From the NCBI RefSeq assembly GCF_042677205.1, contig NZ_JBHTIU010000016.1, forward strand, positions 28,247 through 92,246: a stretch of 64,000 bases of DNA, written 5' to 3'. Below, piece after piece: positions 16,152 to 24,499 of this stretch. The notes under the pieces are model-generated. The model ran no database searches, was not told the origin of the DNA, and saw only the letters and a program-made list of their open reading frames with translations. Numbering within the stretch: position 1 is the first letter of the stretch; the number at the start of each line of letters is the position of its first letter. The position numbers were made by a program, and so were the translations under genes. Source of the DNA: Paenibacillus_L residui (GTDB taxonomy: Bacteria; Bacillota; Bacilli; Paenibacillales; NBRC-103111).

Positions 16152-17936
16152 TTATCTTCCCTTGGCGATAGACCGGATCTGCTCGGGCAGAAGCTTGCCC
16201 GGAGTCGGGGTCTGATGAAGAGATTGCGGAACCTTCCTCACCATTCCCAACACTCCTGCCGGACTCTCCTCCGGATAATAATAAATAATGCTTTCGCCGA
16301 CGGCAAAATCGCAGGGGCGATCGGCGCTTCCACAGCTTTCCGAAGAAGGATTCTCCGAGCTGCCATTATAAGTTACATGACTGATCCGATCAAAAACTTG
16401 ATTCCCTCTAGGCGCCACCACAGCCAGAAATCTCTGGGTCGTATTGGAGAGCCCTTGACCTTGCGCAAGCTTGATATATACGAAATCGCCAGCTTTCAGC
16501 TTCGTCCCGTAAGCGGCATTGAAATCCGCGACGGTCTTGTCGTAATGACCGGGCTTCTTGAGCCAAACAATCTTGGTTTGATGCGGTCTAATCACCGTAT
16601 TCGTCTCCTCTTTCACGCCGGGATCCACATCTTTCGCCGTCATTATCAGCCATTTGGTCACTTTCGTATTCCAGAGCTCCGGATGAGCCGGGTCGTAATA
16701 GTAATACATTTTGTAACCTGCCAGATCAATTGCCCGATTACTGTTATTATAGAGCTCTATATATTCGTACGGCTCTCCCTCACCCGGTGAAGCCACAACC
16801 ATTTCGGTGATCAAGAGCGAAGCTTCTCCCGATGCTCCGGGAACCGTAGGGGTCATCGCTAGCAGTCGGCCGGAATCGGCAACGTAAACGCGGTCAACGG
16901 GATAGAAGCTGTCCCGATAAGTTTCCGCCCCGGATTCAAACAAAATATACAAACGGCCGTTATGCTCGACAATCCCTTCCGACATCGGGGGCATAACAAC
17001 AGTATGAACCTTATTCAATCCGTCCAGAAACCAGATAGGAACCGGATCATTGCCAAAACGGTCGGTATAGGCATGCGGTGATTCATCCAGGGAAAGCCGG
17101 TAAGTCAGCAGCGAGCTCTCTACCGTCCGGCCGTAAGACTGGCTGAGCTGGATATGCCCGTCCACGAACGCCATCCCTTGAATTTCGTCTGTAATGGAAA
17201 GAAGAAGATCCGGAATGGCCGCATTGGTCTTCTCAACCGTCCGAGAAGTATCGATCAAATCCTCGTCTGTAAGCCGGTATCCGGCAACCCAGGCAGAATG
17301 CTCGATGTTTTCCCGGTTTCTCATATGATGCGACGGCTCTGTATTAAAATTAAATCTGGCAAACTCGCCCACCCACAAAATACCGGAATCATAAGTGACG
17401 AAAGAAGCATTCGTCTCCGTGCGGGTAATACTCGAGAATACAAGCCGGCCACCGTCTGCGGATTGAATCAGATCTTCCAGCTTAACCGCGTAGGCGCTCT
17501 TCTCCGAGGTTACCCACATATGCTTCTCGCTTACCGTCAACCCGCCTGCATGACCCGTATACGGCGTGGATTCGTCTTTGTACAGGTCCAGCGCCTTGAT
17601 GAACTGTCCGGTTGCTCCATCGATAACACTTACCACACTCGGTTGACCATTATCACGATAATAAGACACAAGCAGCCAATCCATCGCTTCGTAATAAGCA
17701 ATTCCTTGGGGGATCAGGCCCTGCATCAAGCCGGGAATGACCGGCCCCTGTTCGCTTACCGAATCCAGATCCCGGTAATTGGAAGATTGAACCCGATGTA
17801 CCGGGCCTATTTCCTCCTGGGTAATTCTGTCCTGAGCTGTCTCTTGAATATCCGATGGTGAAGAATAACCAACCTGCCCACCTATCCCTACCGCCAAGCA
17901 AAAAATCAACAAAAAAATAATGACTCGAAACTTCAT
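16152..17936 (-). CDS. Secreted protein with C-terminal lamin-tail (LTD) domain
   Basis: A 594-residue exported protein. The signal peptide (MKFRVIIFLLIFCLAVGIGG...) is followed by a ~350-residue beta-rich region (PQGIAYYEAMDWLLVSYY, VSVIDGATGQFIKAL, YTGHAGGLTVSEKHMWVTS) that looks like a beta-propeller. The lamin-tail domain starts near LLITEMVVASPGEGEPYEYI, with ELYNNSNRAIDLAGYK as its signature. In bacteria such domains occur on secreted nucleases, phosphatases and surface proteins; no catalytic motif is visible here. The start at 17936 has an excellent AAGGAGGAG site; 27 further codons upstream are unlikely to be translated. A perfect palindromic operator candidate lies 20 nt upstream. 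Confidence 0.82.
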   Translation of the reverse strand: MKFRVIIFLLIFCLAVGIGGQVGYSSPSDIQETAQDRITQEEIGPVHRVQSSNYRDLDSVSEQGPVIPGLMQGLIPQGIAYYEAMDWLLVSYYRDNGQPSVVSVIDGATGQFIKALDLYKDESTPYTGHAGGLTVSEKHMWVTSEKSAYAVKLEDLIQSADGGRLVFSSITRTETNASFVTYDSGILWVGEFARFNFNTEPSHHMRNRENIEHSAWVAGYRLTDEDLIDTSRTVEKTNAAIPDLLLSITDEIQGMAFVDGHIQLSQSYGRTVESSLLTYRLSLDESPHAYTDRFGNDPVPIWFLDGLNKVHTVVMPPMSEGIVEHNGRLYILFESGAETYRDSFYPVDRVYVADSGRLLAMTPTVPGASGEASLLITEMVVASPGEGEPYEYIELYNNSNRAIDLAGYKMYYYYDPAHPELWNTKVTKWLIMTAKDVDPGVKEETNTVIRPHQTKIVWLKKPGHYDKTVADFNAAYGTKLKAGDFVYIKLAQGQGLSNTTQRFLAVVAPRGNQVFDRISHVTYNGSSENPSSESCGSADRPCDFAVGESIIYYYPEESPAGVLGMVRKVPQSLHQTPTPGKLLPEQIRSIAKGR

Positions 17937-17956
17937 GATTCTCCTCCTTATTTTCG

Positions 17957-17972
17957 ATGATAACGTTATCAT
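17957..17972. promoter_or_regulatory. Perfect 16-bp palindrome, LacI/CcpA-type operator candidate
   Basis: ATGATAACGTTATCAT is a perfect palindrome with a central CG. Its core TGATAACGTTATCA matches most positions of the LacI-family/catabolite-responsive cre consensus (TG...CG...CA, 14 bp). It lies 20 nt before the lamin-tail gene, where a bound repressor would block transcription. Confidence 0.55.
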
Positions 17973-18136
17973 AATAATAATGCTCAATATTTTCCACAAA
18001 ATCAACAGAAAATACAAATAATTTTTGTAGTTTTCAAAATAAAATGACCTAATACGAAAACAAAAATCAGTCCCAATTTTTAGTGAACCGCTATACTACC
18101 GAATATTTTTCATCATTTATGTAATAAAATTCCTTC

Positions 18137-18165
18137 TTTAACAACAAGAAATTCCCTGATATAAT
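18137..18165 (+). promoter_or_regulatory. SigA promoter of the second LtaS-like gene
   Basis: TTTAAC (18137-18142), a 17-nt spacer and TATAAT (18160-18165). The predicted leader of ~50 nt contains TTACAAAATCTT (18186-18197), identical to the 12-mer before the paralogue at 704. Confidence 0.65.
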
Positions 18166-18166
18166 G

Positions 18167-18180
18167 TGTAAGCGTAATCA
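18167..18180 (+). promoter_or_regulatory. Cre-like sequence at the transcription start
   Basis: TGTAAGCGTAATCA differs at only one or two positions from the CcpA cre consensus and overlaps the predicted start of the LtaS-like transcript. Degenerate cre matches are common, so confidence is low. Confidence 0.3.
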
Positions 18181-18221
18181 TATATTTACAAAATCTTAAA
18201 CTGTTCCGGGAGAGCGATAGC

Positions 18222-20366
18222 ATGGACCGATGGGTAAAACCAGTGGCCGGATATGCGAAGTCCAGATATGTAATTGTTCTGTCTTCCGTTTGGATAGTAT
18301 GGATTTCTGAGGTGCTTAGCCGTGGAAATGCACTCCAGGCATTGGAGTGGACATGGCGGAGCTTCGCCCACTTTGGCTTCAATGTGCTGACCGTTCTTGG
18401 CTTCCTGCTGCTTATTTCCGCCCTTACGGGAAGACCCCGGGCCGCCTATTGGAGCATTGGGCCCGTTATTCTTATTTTCTCATGGGTTAGCGGGATCAAG
18501 CTGAAGATCCTCCATGTCCCGCTGCTTCCCTGGGATTTCCTGCTCGCCGGCGAAACCAGGGATATGATACCGTATATCACAAATTTATTTACCTTTCCCA
18601 TTCTGGCCGCGCTTATTGTTTTCCTGGCGGGAAGCTATGGGTTACAATACAGACTTCCCCCTTCTCCCGTCCGCATATATGGCAAGGAAAGATGGGTTCT
18701 CGCCTCTTCTTCCTTATTGCTTCTGACCTTTCTATATACGGATTTCCCTCCCCTGCAGAAGACGTTAGGCTTCGAAACGATCGATTATAACCAGGCGGAT
18801 AATGTCAAGGAGAACGGATTCGCCCTCGCATCGCTGATGAATGTGAAGCTTCTGTTCCAAAATTCCCAAGACAGGATGGATACGGATACGGTAGAAGCCA
18901 TCGTTAGTCAGTATCAGCCGCCGACCCCGGCCGGAGAGTCCCGGCCACCGAACGTCATTGTAGTCCTGAGCGAATCTCTGTGGGATCCGACCGTTCTTAA
19001 AGACGTTAAATTCAGCCGGGACCCTCTGGAGTTCTATCACTCTCTGCAGCACGACTATCCGAGCGGCACGCTGTTATCCCCCCAATTCGGAGGCGGTACG
19101 GCCAATGTCGAATTTGAAGTGCTGACAGGCCTTTCCATGCGTTTCCTGCCGCAAGGCTCCATCGCCTATAATCAATATATCAACCGTCCGGTCGATTCCC
19201 TCGCAAGCATACTAACCAGACAGGGCTACACGGCGAAAGCCATCAGTCCTTTCCACCATTGGTATTTCAACAGCGACAAGGTTTATGAATACTTCGGCTT
19301 CTCCCAATATATTAGTATGGAATTTCTCAAGCCGGTATATGAAGGCCCTTATATCGCGGACAAAGAGGTCGCCAACGTCATTATTTCCGAAACCGAAAGA
19401 ACGGAGGGCCCGGCATTTATTTTCGCCAATACGATGCAAAACCACTTTCATTATTATCCGGGGAAATTCAAGCAAAATACGATTCGGGTGGAGGGCAGAA
19501 TGTCCGAGGAATCCAGAGGGATGCTGGAGACTTATGCTCAAGGGACCAAAGGGGCGGATGATATGCTGAAGCAGCTGGTGGAATATTTCAGCGCCTCGGA
19601 GGAACCGACTATACTCGCTTTCTTCGGAGATCATCTCCCTTTCCTCGGGGATGACTACAAGGTTTACAAAGATGTAGGGTATTTGCAGGAGAAGGACCCC
19701 GACTTTCTTGACAAAATGTACCGTGTACCCGTTATCGTATGGAACAACTATTTGCCGAACAAGCAAGAGACCATTAACCTCAGCCCTTCTTTCCTGGGCC
19801 CCTATATTCTGGAACTGGCTAAGGTCGGAGGAAGCTATTATACCGATTACCTGCTTGATTTGGGCGGCCGTATCCCGGTCATTCCGCCCAAAGATTACTA
19901 TGAAAGAATGGGAATACGCGACGAAGATCTTAAGGAATATGAAGCGCTGCAATATGATATTCTCTTCGGGGAGCAGCATGGCTACTCCGGATGGAAGGAC
20001 AGCATTGTGCAGCCCGGCTTTACATTAGGATATGATCCAATGATACTGGGGCCCTTCCCCTCCGAACCGCTGGTGATCGGCCAGAGTCTGCCCCTGACAG
20101 CTAAGGAGGCTTCTGTCCCGATTAAGGGCCGGGCCTTCGCCCCGCTTAGCGTTGTTTATATAAACGGGAAGCCTCAGCCGACCGAATGGATTAGCGAGCA
20201 GCAGATCGTTGTTCACCCGCAATCCGATATATATAAGCCAGGCCAATGGGAACTGCAGGTCAAAATTCTGGACGATAAGGAAACGGTCATAGCCGAATCG
20301 GAAACTTGGACTGTAACCGTTTCTGCGGCAGAGGGAGGGGGATATGCCGGTGCCGGTACGAAATGA
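18222..20366 (+). CDS. LtaS-like membrane phosphoglycerol transferase, paralogue 2
   Basis: A 714-residue relative of the gene at 704, with the same layout: about five N-terminal helices, extracellular sulfatase-fold domain, and a C-terminal ~100-residue beta-rich tail. VVLSESLWDPT opens the catalytic domain. QFGGGTANVEFEVLTG carries the putative nucleophile Thr293, and FFGDHLPFLGDDY supplies the late metal ligands. Long blocks are identical to paralogue 1 (for instance SGIKLKI and PVDSLASIL). Even the ribosome binding site region GGGAGA-N-CGATAG is conserved. Two copies may divide polymerase and primase-like roles or respond to different signals; this cannot be read from sequence alone. Confidence 0.88.
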   Translation: MDRWVKPVAGYAKSRYVIVLSSVWIVWISEVLSRGNALQALEWTWRSFAHFGFNVLTVLGFLLLISALTGRPRAAYWSIGPVILIFSWVSGIKLKILHVPLLPWDFLLAGETRDMIPYITNLFTFPILAALIVFLAGSYGLQYRLPPSPVRIYGKERWVLASSSLLLLTFLYTDFPPLQKTLGFETIDYNQADNVKENGFALASLMNVKLLFQNSQDRMDTDTVEAIVSQYQPPTPAGESRPPNVIVVLSESLWDPTVLKDVKFSRDPLEFYHSLQHDYPSGTLLSPQFGGGTANVEFEVLTGLSMRFLPQGSIAYNQYINRPVDSLASILTRQGYTAKAISPFHHWYFNSDKVYEYFGFSQYISMEFLKPVYEGPYIADKEVANVIISETERTEGPAFIFANTMQNHFHYYPGKFKQNTIRVEGRMSEESRGMLETYAQGTKGADDMLKQLVEYFSASEEPTILAFFGDHLPFLGDDYKVYKDVGYLQEKDPDFLDKMYRVPVIVWNNYLPNKQETINLSPSFLGPYILELAKVGGSYYTDYLLDLGGRIPVIPPKDYYERMGIRDEDLKEYEALQYDILFGEQHGYSGWKDSIVQPGFTLGYDPMILGPFPSEPLVIGQSLPLTAKEASVPIKGRAFAPLSVVYINGKPQPTEWISEQQIVVHPQSDIYKPGQWELQVKILDDKETVIAESETWTVTVSAAEGGGYAGAGTK

Positions 20367-20398
20367 ATCCGACTGCCCCGTTATTACCGGAGGCAGAC

Positions 20399-20848
20399 TT
20401 ATCCTCTCTTGTCCAAATATCCTTTGGATCGGGCAAGAATAAGGGCGACCCCGAGTCTCGGGTCTCTCCATCTGCGATGAAGGACATTGGAGAGCGCCTC
20501 TTCAATTCCAACCAGACGAACCTCAATTCGTTCGTCCGGCTCGAGATTCTGGGGTCCTTCCGCTATGATATCATTAGTGAAATATAGACCGGCGGCCACT
20601 CTTCGCTCCGAATCGATGAAAGTCCCCAATTCGGTCAGACGATTGCATTTCAATCCGGTTTCTTCCTGCATTTCTCTAAGCGCAGCCGCTTTGGGGTGCT
20701 CCCCGTTCTCCAGCCGTCCTCCGGGAAGCTCATACGTATATTCGTTCATAGACCGTCTGAATTGTCTGACGATCACAATTTTGTGCCGATGAACGGCCAG
20801 CACCTTAACCACCTGGATCGATTCATCGCTCCGCTCATTTTGGATCAT
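20399..20848 (-). CDS. Nudix hydrolase (ADP-ribose pyrophosphatase-like)
   Basis: A 149-residue protein with a full Nudix box: GGRLENGEHPKAAALREMQ followed by EETGL, matching GX5EX7REUXEEXGU. A YTYELPGG strand precedes it, as in NudF-type ADP-sugar pyrophosphatases, and VIVRQFRR is typical of that group. It probably hydrolyses ADP-ribose or a similar nucleoside diphosphate-X. I start at the ATG at 20848, which has AAGGAG 9 nt upstream; an ATG 9 codons earlier has a weaker site. It is convergent with the LtaS-like gene and seems to be a single-gene unit. Confidence 0.85.
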   Translation of the reverse strand: MIQNERSDESIQVVKVLAVHRHKIVIVRQFRRSMNEYTYELPGGRLENGEHPKAAALREMQEETGLKCNRLTELGTFIDSERRVAAGLYFTNDIIAEGPQNLEPDERIEVRLVGIEEALSNVLHRRWRDPRLGVALILARSKGYLDKRG

Positions 20849-21056
20849 AATCGTAAACTCCTTCAACTTATGCATCTTGAACTCGATGGTTTGATTCCCA
20901 ATTCCGTTTGCCAGGAAGTAAAGTGATTTATGGATTATTTTCTGCTTAGTTCCATGTTTTCACCCGACTTCGAGAACTCTGGTTATTATTTTAGCAAAAA
21001 ATGCAAGCAAAGCCCAATTTCTTATCCTAATTTACGAAAGCAGTCCAATAATAAAA

Positions 21057-21086
21057 AGCATCCCCCTATAATGAAGTAGGGATGCT
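21057..21086 (-). terminator. Intrinsic terminator after the histidine kinase remnant
   Basis: AGCATCCC/GGGATGCT stem, followed on the minus strand by TTTTTATTATT. It lies in the 299-nt gap 20849-21147, where I see nothing else of note. Confidence 0.75.
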
Positions 21087-21147
21087 CGAACGCAAAGTAT
21101 GGCTTGAATTGGAATTGGGAACTTGTTATGCTTCGCCGGACAGATTC

Positions 21148-22657
21148 CTACGTCTGAACCAAAGGCAGACGGATGAACACATCCGTTCCTTTGCCGGGCT
21201 CGCTTTCGATGTGGATAACCCCACCGCAGCTTTCAATAATATTCTGGCAGACGACTAACCCTAATCCGGTGCCATTCGGTTTTAATGTAAAGAAAGGAGT
21301 AAAGATTTCCTTAACGACCTGCCTGGACATCCCGATTCCGGTATCGGATACGATAATCGTCAGCTGCTGCTTCTCCGCCAGTATTCTAATCGTCAGCTCT
21401 CCTCCGGAAACCATCGCCTCCAATGCATTCTTGACAAGGTTCAGAAGAACCTGCTTGATATGGACCTTGGAGCAGCGGACGGGAAGAGGTCTGTCCGGAA
21501 TATCAACATGCAGACTCACATTATACAGATGGGCTTCCGATTCTATCAGAGGCAGAATATCCGTCAAGATCTCTTCAAGCGGACTCACTTCCTGGGTCGC
21601 CTCCGTCTCCGCGGGCTTGCCGATGATCAGCAATTCGCTGACGATGGAATTGATCCGGTCAATTTCCTTTTTAATGAGGCTGAAGAAGTATTGATCCTTC
21701 TCATCCGTGTATTTCTCGCTGAGCAGACTGATAAAGCCTTTAATTCCTGTCAAAGGATTTCGAATTTCATGGGCCGTACTGGCTGCAATCGTACCGATCA
21801 ATTTCAGCTTCTGCGCCTCATTCTGCTCCCTTTCCTTCTGCAGGTTTCTCCTCATCCTCCACAGCTGGAATATCATAAAGCACCCATTCGCCAGAATAAA
21901 CGCAAAGACGACAAACAGAAGAAGCCTGCCGGAGAAATCCGGGTGAAAGCGGTCAATGACGACCTCCAGCTTCCAGGGAACATTATTCAGTTCGTATTGC
22001 GCAGAAACCGGATGACGAATTTTGCCGGAAGAGTTGGACAGAAACAGTAAATTCCCATAATGATCATAAAGCCGGACTTCCGAGTTGGACAGTTGATTAA
22101 CATACTCGCTCATGACCTGAAGATTGACGCTTCCGATCAATACCCCGATAATTTGTTCCTCGGAATCGATAACAGGCGTAGCCACCGATACAATGTAATT
22201 TCCGTTTATTCGTCCGAAATAAGCTTCCGAATATTTGAGAACGGCCTGTACGGATGGCTTCGGTAAAATAAGAGCGGTCGCTCAAATTTAGCTTTCCGTC
22301 GAATGGAATGGAGCTGAGCCGAATCTGACCGGTGTCAGATGCCCAGATAAAACCTGAGAAACGGGGATCCAGTTGATGCATCTTGGACAGCATCTCTTGA
22401 ATCCATGCCGGATTATCCTTGGCCGATATGGTCAGAGCCAGCGTTTCGATCCTGCCCACGGTCTCTACCATAAAATTTTCTATATACAGACTGTTCTGAA
22501 CCGCTTCTTTCATGACCTTATCGGACAGTCTGCCCTCTATCTTGCCGGTTATTACGCTATAGTATTGATAACTAGACGCGAGCACAGGTATAATCACGAC
22601 AAAAAAATATATCAGCATATTTTTACCCGAAAATAAGCTCCTGATCTGTCTTTTCAT
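21148..22657 (-). pseudogene. Frameshifted KinD-like sensor histidine kinase
   Basis: Two overlapping minus-strand frames (22657 to 22097 and 22185 to 21148) together make one ~500-residue kinase. The N-terminal part has a membrane helix (IYFFVVIIPVLASSYQYYS) and an extracellular Cache-like sensor reading SDRSYFTEAIRTGRSQI. The downstream frame continues EAYFGRINGNYIVSVATPV and has a second helix (LLLFVVFAFILANGCFMIF). It also holds the HisKA box STAHEIRNPLTGIKGFISLL and the ATPase motifs NALEAM, DTGIGM and GTGLGL. The switch occurs at ATATTCGG, near 22229-22235, and is repaired by removing one T. The HisKA box resembles sporulation kinases KinA-KinE. It may be a true pseudogene, a strain-specific mutation or a sequencing error. 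There is no cognate regulator next to it. Confidence 0.8.
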
Positions 22658-22744
22658 GGCAAGCTCTCCTAATTTCCCGCATCTAATACTACAAGCATAA
22701 TGAAATCTGCTTTATTCAGCAATTTATTTTGCATAAAATTAAAC

Positions 22745-22778
22745 AGCGCCCTGCCGTCAAGGACGGTTCAGGCGCGCT
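22745..22778 (-). terminator. Intrinsic terminator after the Cse60-like gene
   Basis: AGCGC...CCGTC-AAG-GACGG...GCGCT two-part stem, followed on the minus strand by TGTTTAATTTTA. The rest of the gap 22658-22868 is unremarkable. Confidence 0.6.
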
Positions 22779-22868
22779 GAAACGAGCGAGGGACTGTCTG
22801 ATCGACTATTCGGACTTCACTCAGGATAGACAGAGTTCCCCGGAAGGCCTGCCACAGATCCGGTTCTA

Positions 22869-23063
22869 CTATTTGGAAGGTGGGTCGGCTTTATAAATAA
22901 CTAGAATATAGCTTCTTTGCTCCGTTGTCGTGCCGAATGTTTTCATCCCGGTAGAATATTTAATATCAATCAGTTGATCGTCACGTAGAGTCGCTAGAAA
23001 ATCGTTCGTTTTCTTCTCGGCGGATGAATTATGAGTATCTAAAAATTCCTTCACTTGAATCAT
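22869..23063 (-). CDS. Sporulation protein Cse60-like
   Basis: A 64-residue protein matching the Cse60 family: MIQVKEFLDTHNSSAEKKTN, then a DDQLIDIKYS block and a final RSYILVIYKA strand. Cse60 was found as a SigE-controlled sporulation gene in Bacillus; its function is unknown. I start at the ATG at 23063, which has AAAGGGGAA at the right distance; the longer reading frame has no such site. The small zinc-ribbon gene upstream is on the same strand 28 nt away, so the two are probably co-transcribed. Confidence 0.75.
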   Translation of the reverse strand: MIQVKEFLDTHNSSAEKKTNDFLATLRDDQLIDIKYSTGMKTFGTTTEQRSYILVIYKADPPSK

Positions 23064-23091
23064 AGAAGTTCCCCTTTCGTGGAGATATTGT

Positions 23092-23289
23092 TTACGATAT
23101 TTTAGGCACCACTTTAACCCCAAGGCTCATCTCCGAGTGACACAGCGGGCATTCCGGCTGTTCCGCGAAAGTAAACTCCGCCCGCATCCAGCCCGGACAC
23201 TGACCTCCCGTACATATCCATACTTTCGCCTCAATGACAGGAGGTTCCTTCTCCGATTTGCTTTTGTTAGGAAAATTTTTCATATCCAT
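23092..23289 (-). CDS. YdjO-like small zinc-ribbon protein (cold-inducible family)
   Basis: A 65-residue protein with two cysteine pairs, CTGGQCPGWMRAEF and CPLCHSEM, forming a probable zinc ribbon. The spacing and surrounding residues (WICTGGQCPGWMR, PECPLCHSEMSLG) match the YdjO family of Bacilli, described as cold-inducible and otherwise unknown. AGGTGA lies 6 nt (from its GG core) before the ATG at 23289; a second in-frame ATG at 23283 is also possible. Confidence 0.7.
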   Translation of the reverse strand: MDMKNFPNKSKSEKEPPVIEAKVWICTGGQCPGWMRAEFTFAEQPECPLCHSEMSLGVKVVPKIS

Positions 23290-23447
23290 CCTTCACCTGT
23301 TCTATTATAATCCTGTTGGACTTGCTCCTGCAGCCTCAAATCCAAGCTGCGAACGGCTGATAGGTGTTATGTTCCGAGAACAAGAACATGCATGGCGTCA
23401 TCACCACCCTTTAAACCGGCAAGTTGCCACATTCCTATAGAGAAACG

Positions 23448-23479
23448 AAGGCATCCCGCTCCAACGAGCGAAATGCCTT
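23448..23479 (-). terminator. Stem-loop after ccdA
   Basis: AAGGCAT...GCTC-GAGC...ATGCCTT forms a hairpin, followed on the minus strand by a modest pyrimidine run (CGTTTCTCTAT). It lies between the YdjO-like gene and ccdA. Confidence 0.55.
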
Positions 23480-23571
23480 ATATAAGCATAACTATACTAC
23501 AGAAGGAAGACATTGTCAATTCATCTTTCATTTTCCTATTAATGTAATTATAGAGAAGAGTTATAGCGAGA

Positions 23572-24288
23572 CTAGAATCCGGTAAAGCCCCCATATAGTT
23601 CGATAAAATAAATGGTGATTTTCGTCATTTGGTCGGTGTATAGCAAAATCCCTGTAAGGACCATCAGGCCCCCGCCTATTTTCATAATCAACCCGGAACG
23701 CCGCATGATCCATTTCATCCTGCCAATGAAGAAAGCCATGATGAAGAATGGAATGGCAAATCCGATCGTATAGGCTAGCGTATAGAAGAAGGCCTGATCC
23801 GGATTGCTTACTCCAAGAGTGATAACAGCGGCCAAGATAGGGCCGACACAGGGTGTCCAGCCGGCTGCATAGGTCACACCTACGAGGACAGACCCGAAGT
23901 ACCCGAGCGGCTTGCTCCGGAAAGTAAACCGGCGGTCCTTCATCAATGCTTTGGGCGTAAATATCCCCAACATAATCAGCCCCATGACGGCAATGAAGAT
24001 ACCGCCCAGCTTGCGGATCAGGTTTTGATATTCCGCGAAGAAGGACCCGATAAAGCTTAAAGAGAATCCAAGGGCAACGAAAATAATGGAAAATCCCAGT
24101 ATGAAGAAAACGGTGTGGAGCATCGCTCGTCTCTCCAATAATCCTTTGCCTTCCTGAAGATCTTTAACCGACACTCCCGTAATATAAGACAGATAGGACG
24201 GGTACAAAGGAAGACAGCAGGGCGAGACGAACGAGAGGATGCCTGCTCCGAAAACGATCCAGAGGCTTAAATCGGCAGCATTCAGCAC
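23572..24288 (-). CDS. ccdA: Cytochrome c biogenesis/thiol transporter CcdA (DsbD transmembrane family)
   Basis: A ~238-residue membrane protein with six helices. The first helix holds SFVSPCCLPLYPSY and the fourth YAAGWTPCVGPILA; these conserved cysteines shuttle electrons from cytoplasmic thioredoxin to extracytoplasmic thiol-disulfide proteins. In Bacillus, CcdA serves cytochrome c maturation and spore cortex formation through StoA. Both starts available are GTG. I favour 24288 because AAGGTGATT sits just before it; 24294 would add two residues. No partner thioredoxin gene is adjacent. Confidence 0.9.
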   Translation of the reverse strand: MLNAADLSLWIVFGAGILSFVSPCCLPLYPSYLSYITGVSVKDLQEGKGLLERRAMLHTVFFILGFSIIFVALGFSLSFIGSFFAEYQNLIRKLGGIFIAVMGLIMLGIFTPKALMKDRRFTFRSKPLGYFGSVLVGVTYAAGWTPCVGPILAAVITLGVSNPDQAFFYTLAYTIGFAIPFFIMAFFIGRMKWIMRRSGLIMKIGGGLMVLTGILLYTDQMTKITIYFIELYGGFTGF

Positions 24289-24364
24289 AATCACCTTCTT
24301 ATCTGTATATAGCCGCAGGCCAACGGCTGTACATCACACTACAAATAGTAGTATAAGAAGATGG

Positions 24365-24381
24365 GGGTGTCAATGACACCC
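24365..24381 (-). terminator. Short hairpin downstream of the dehydrogenase gene
   Basis: GGGTGTC-AAT-GACACCC inverted repeat, followed on the minus strand by CCATCTTCTTAT. The U-run is poor, so it is a weak terminator candidate. Confidence 0.35.
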
Positions 24382-24499
24382 GTCCAGGCAAATTTGACAA
24401 ATAATAAAACTTATTAAAGAGCCATATGGCAAGAGAATCAATTTTGACCATCTGACAGACTGAGCGGCAATCCATTGACATCGTCGGTGATTACGGCAA

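Noticed and set aside
23368..23389. ATGTTC-N9-GAACAT near a LexA-like sequence
   Set aside because: It lacks the CGAAC-N4-GTTCG form of Bacillus SOS boxes and lies before no damage-response gene.
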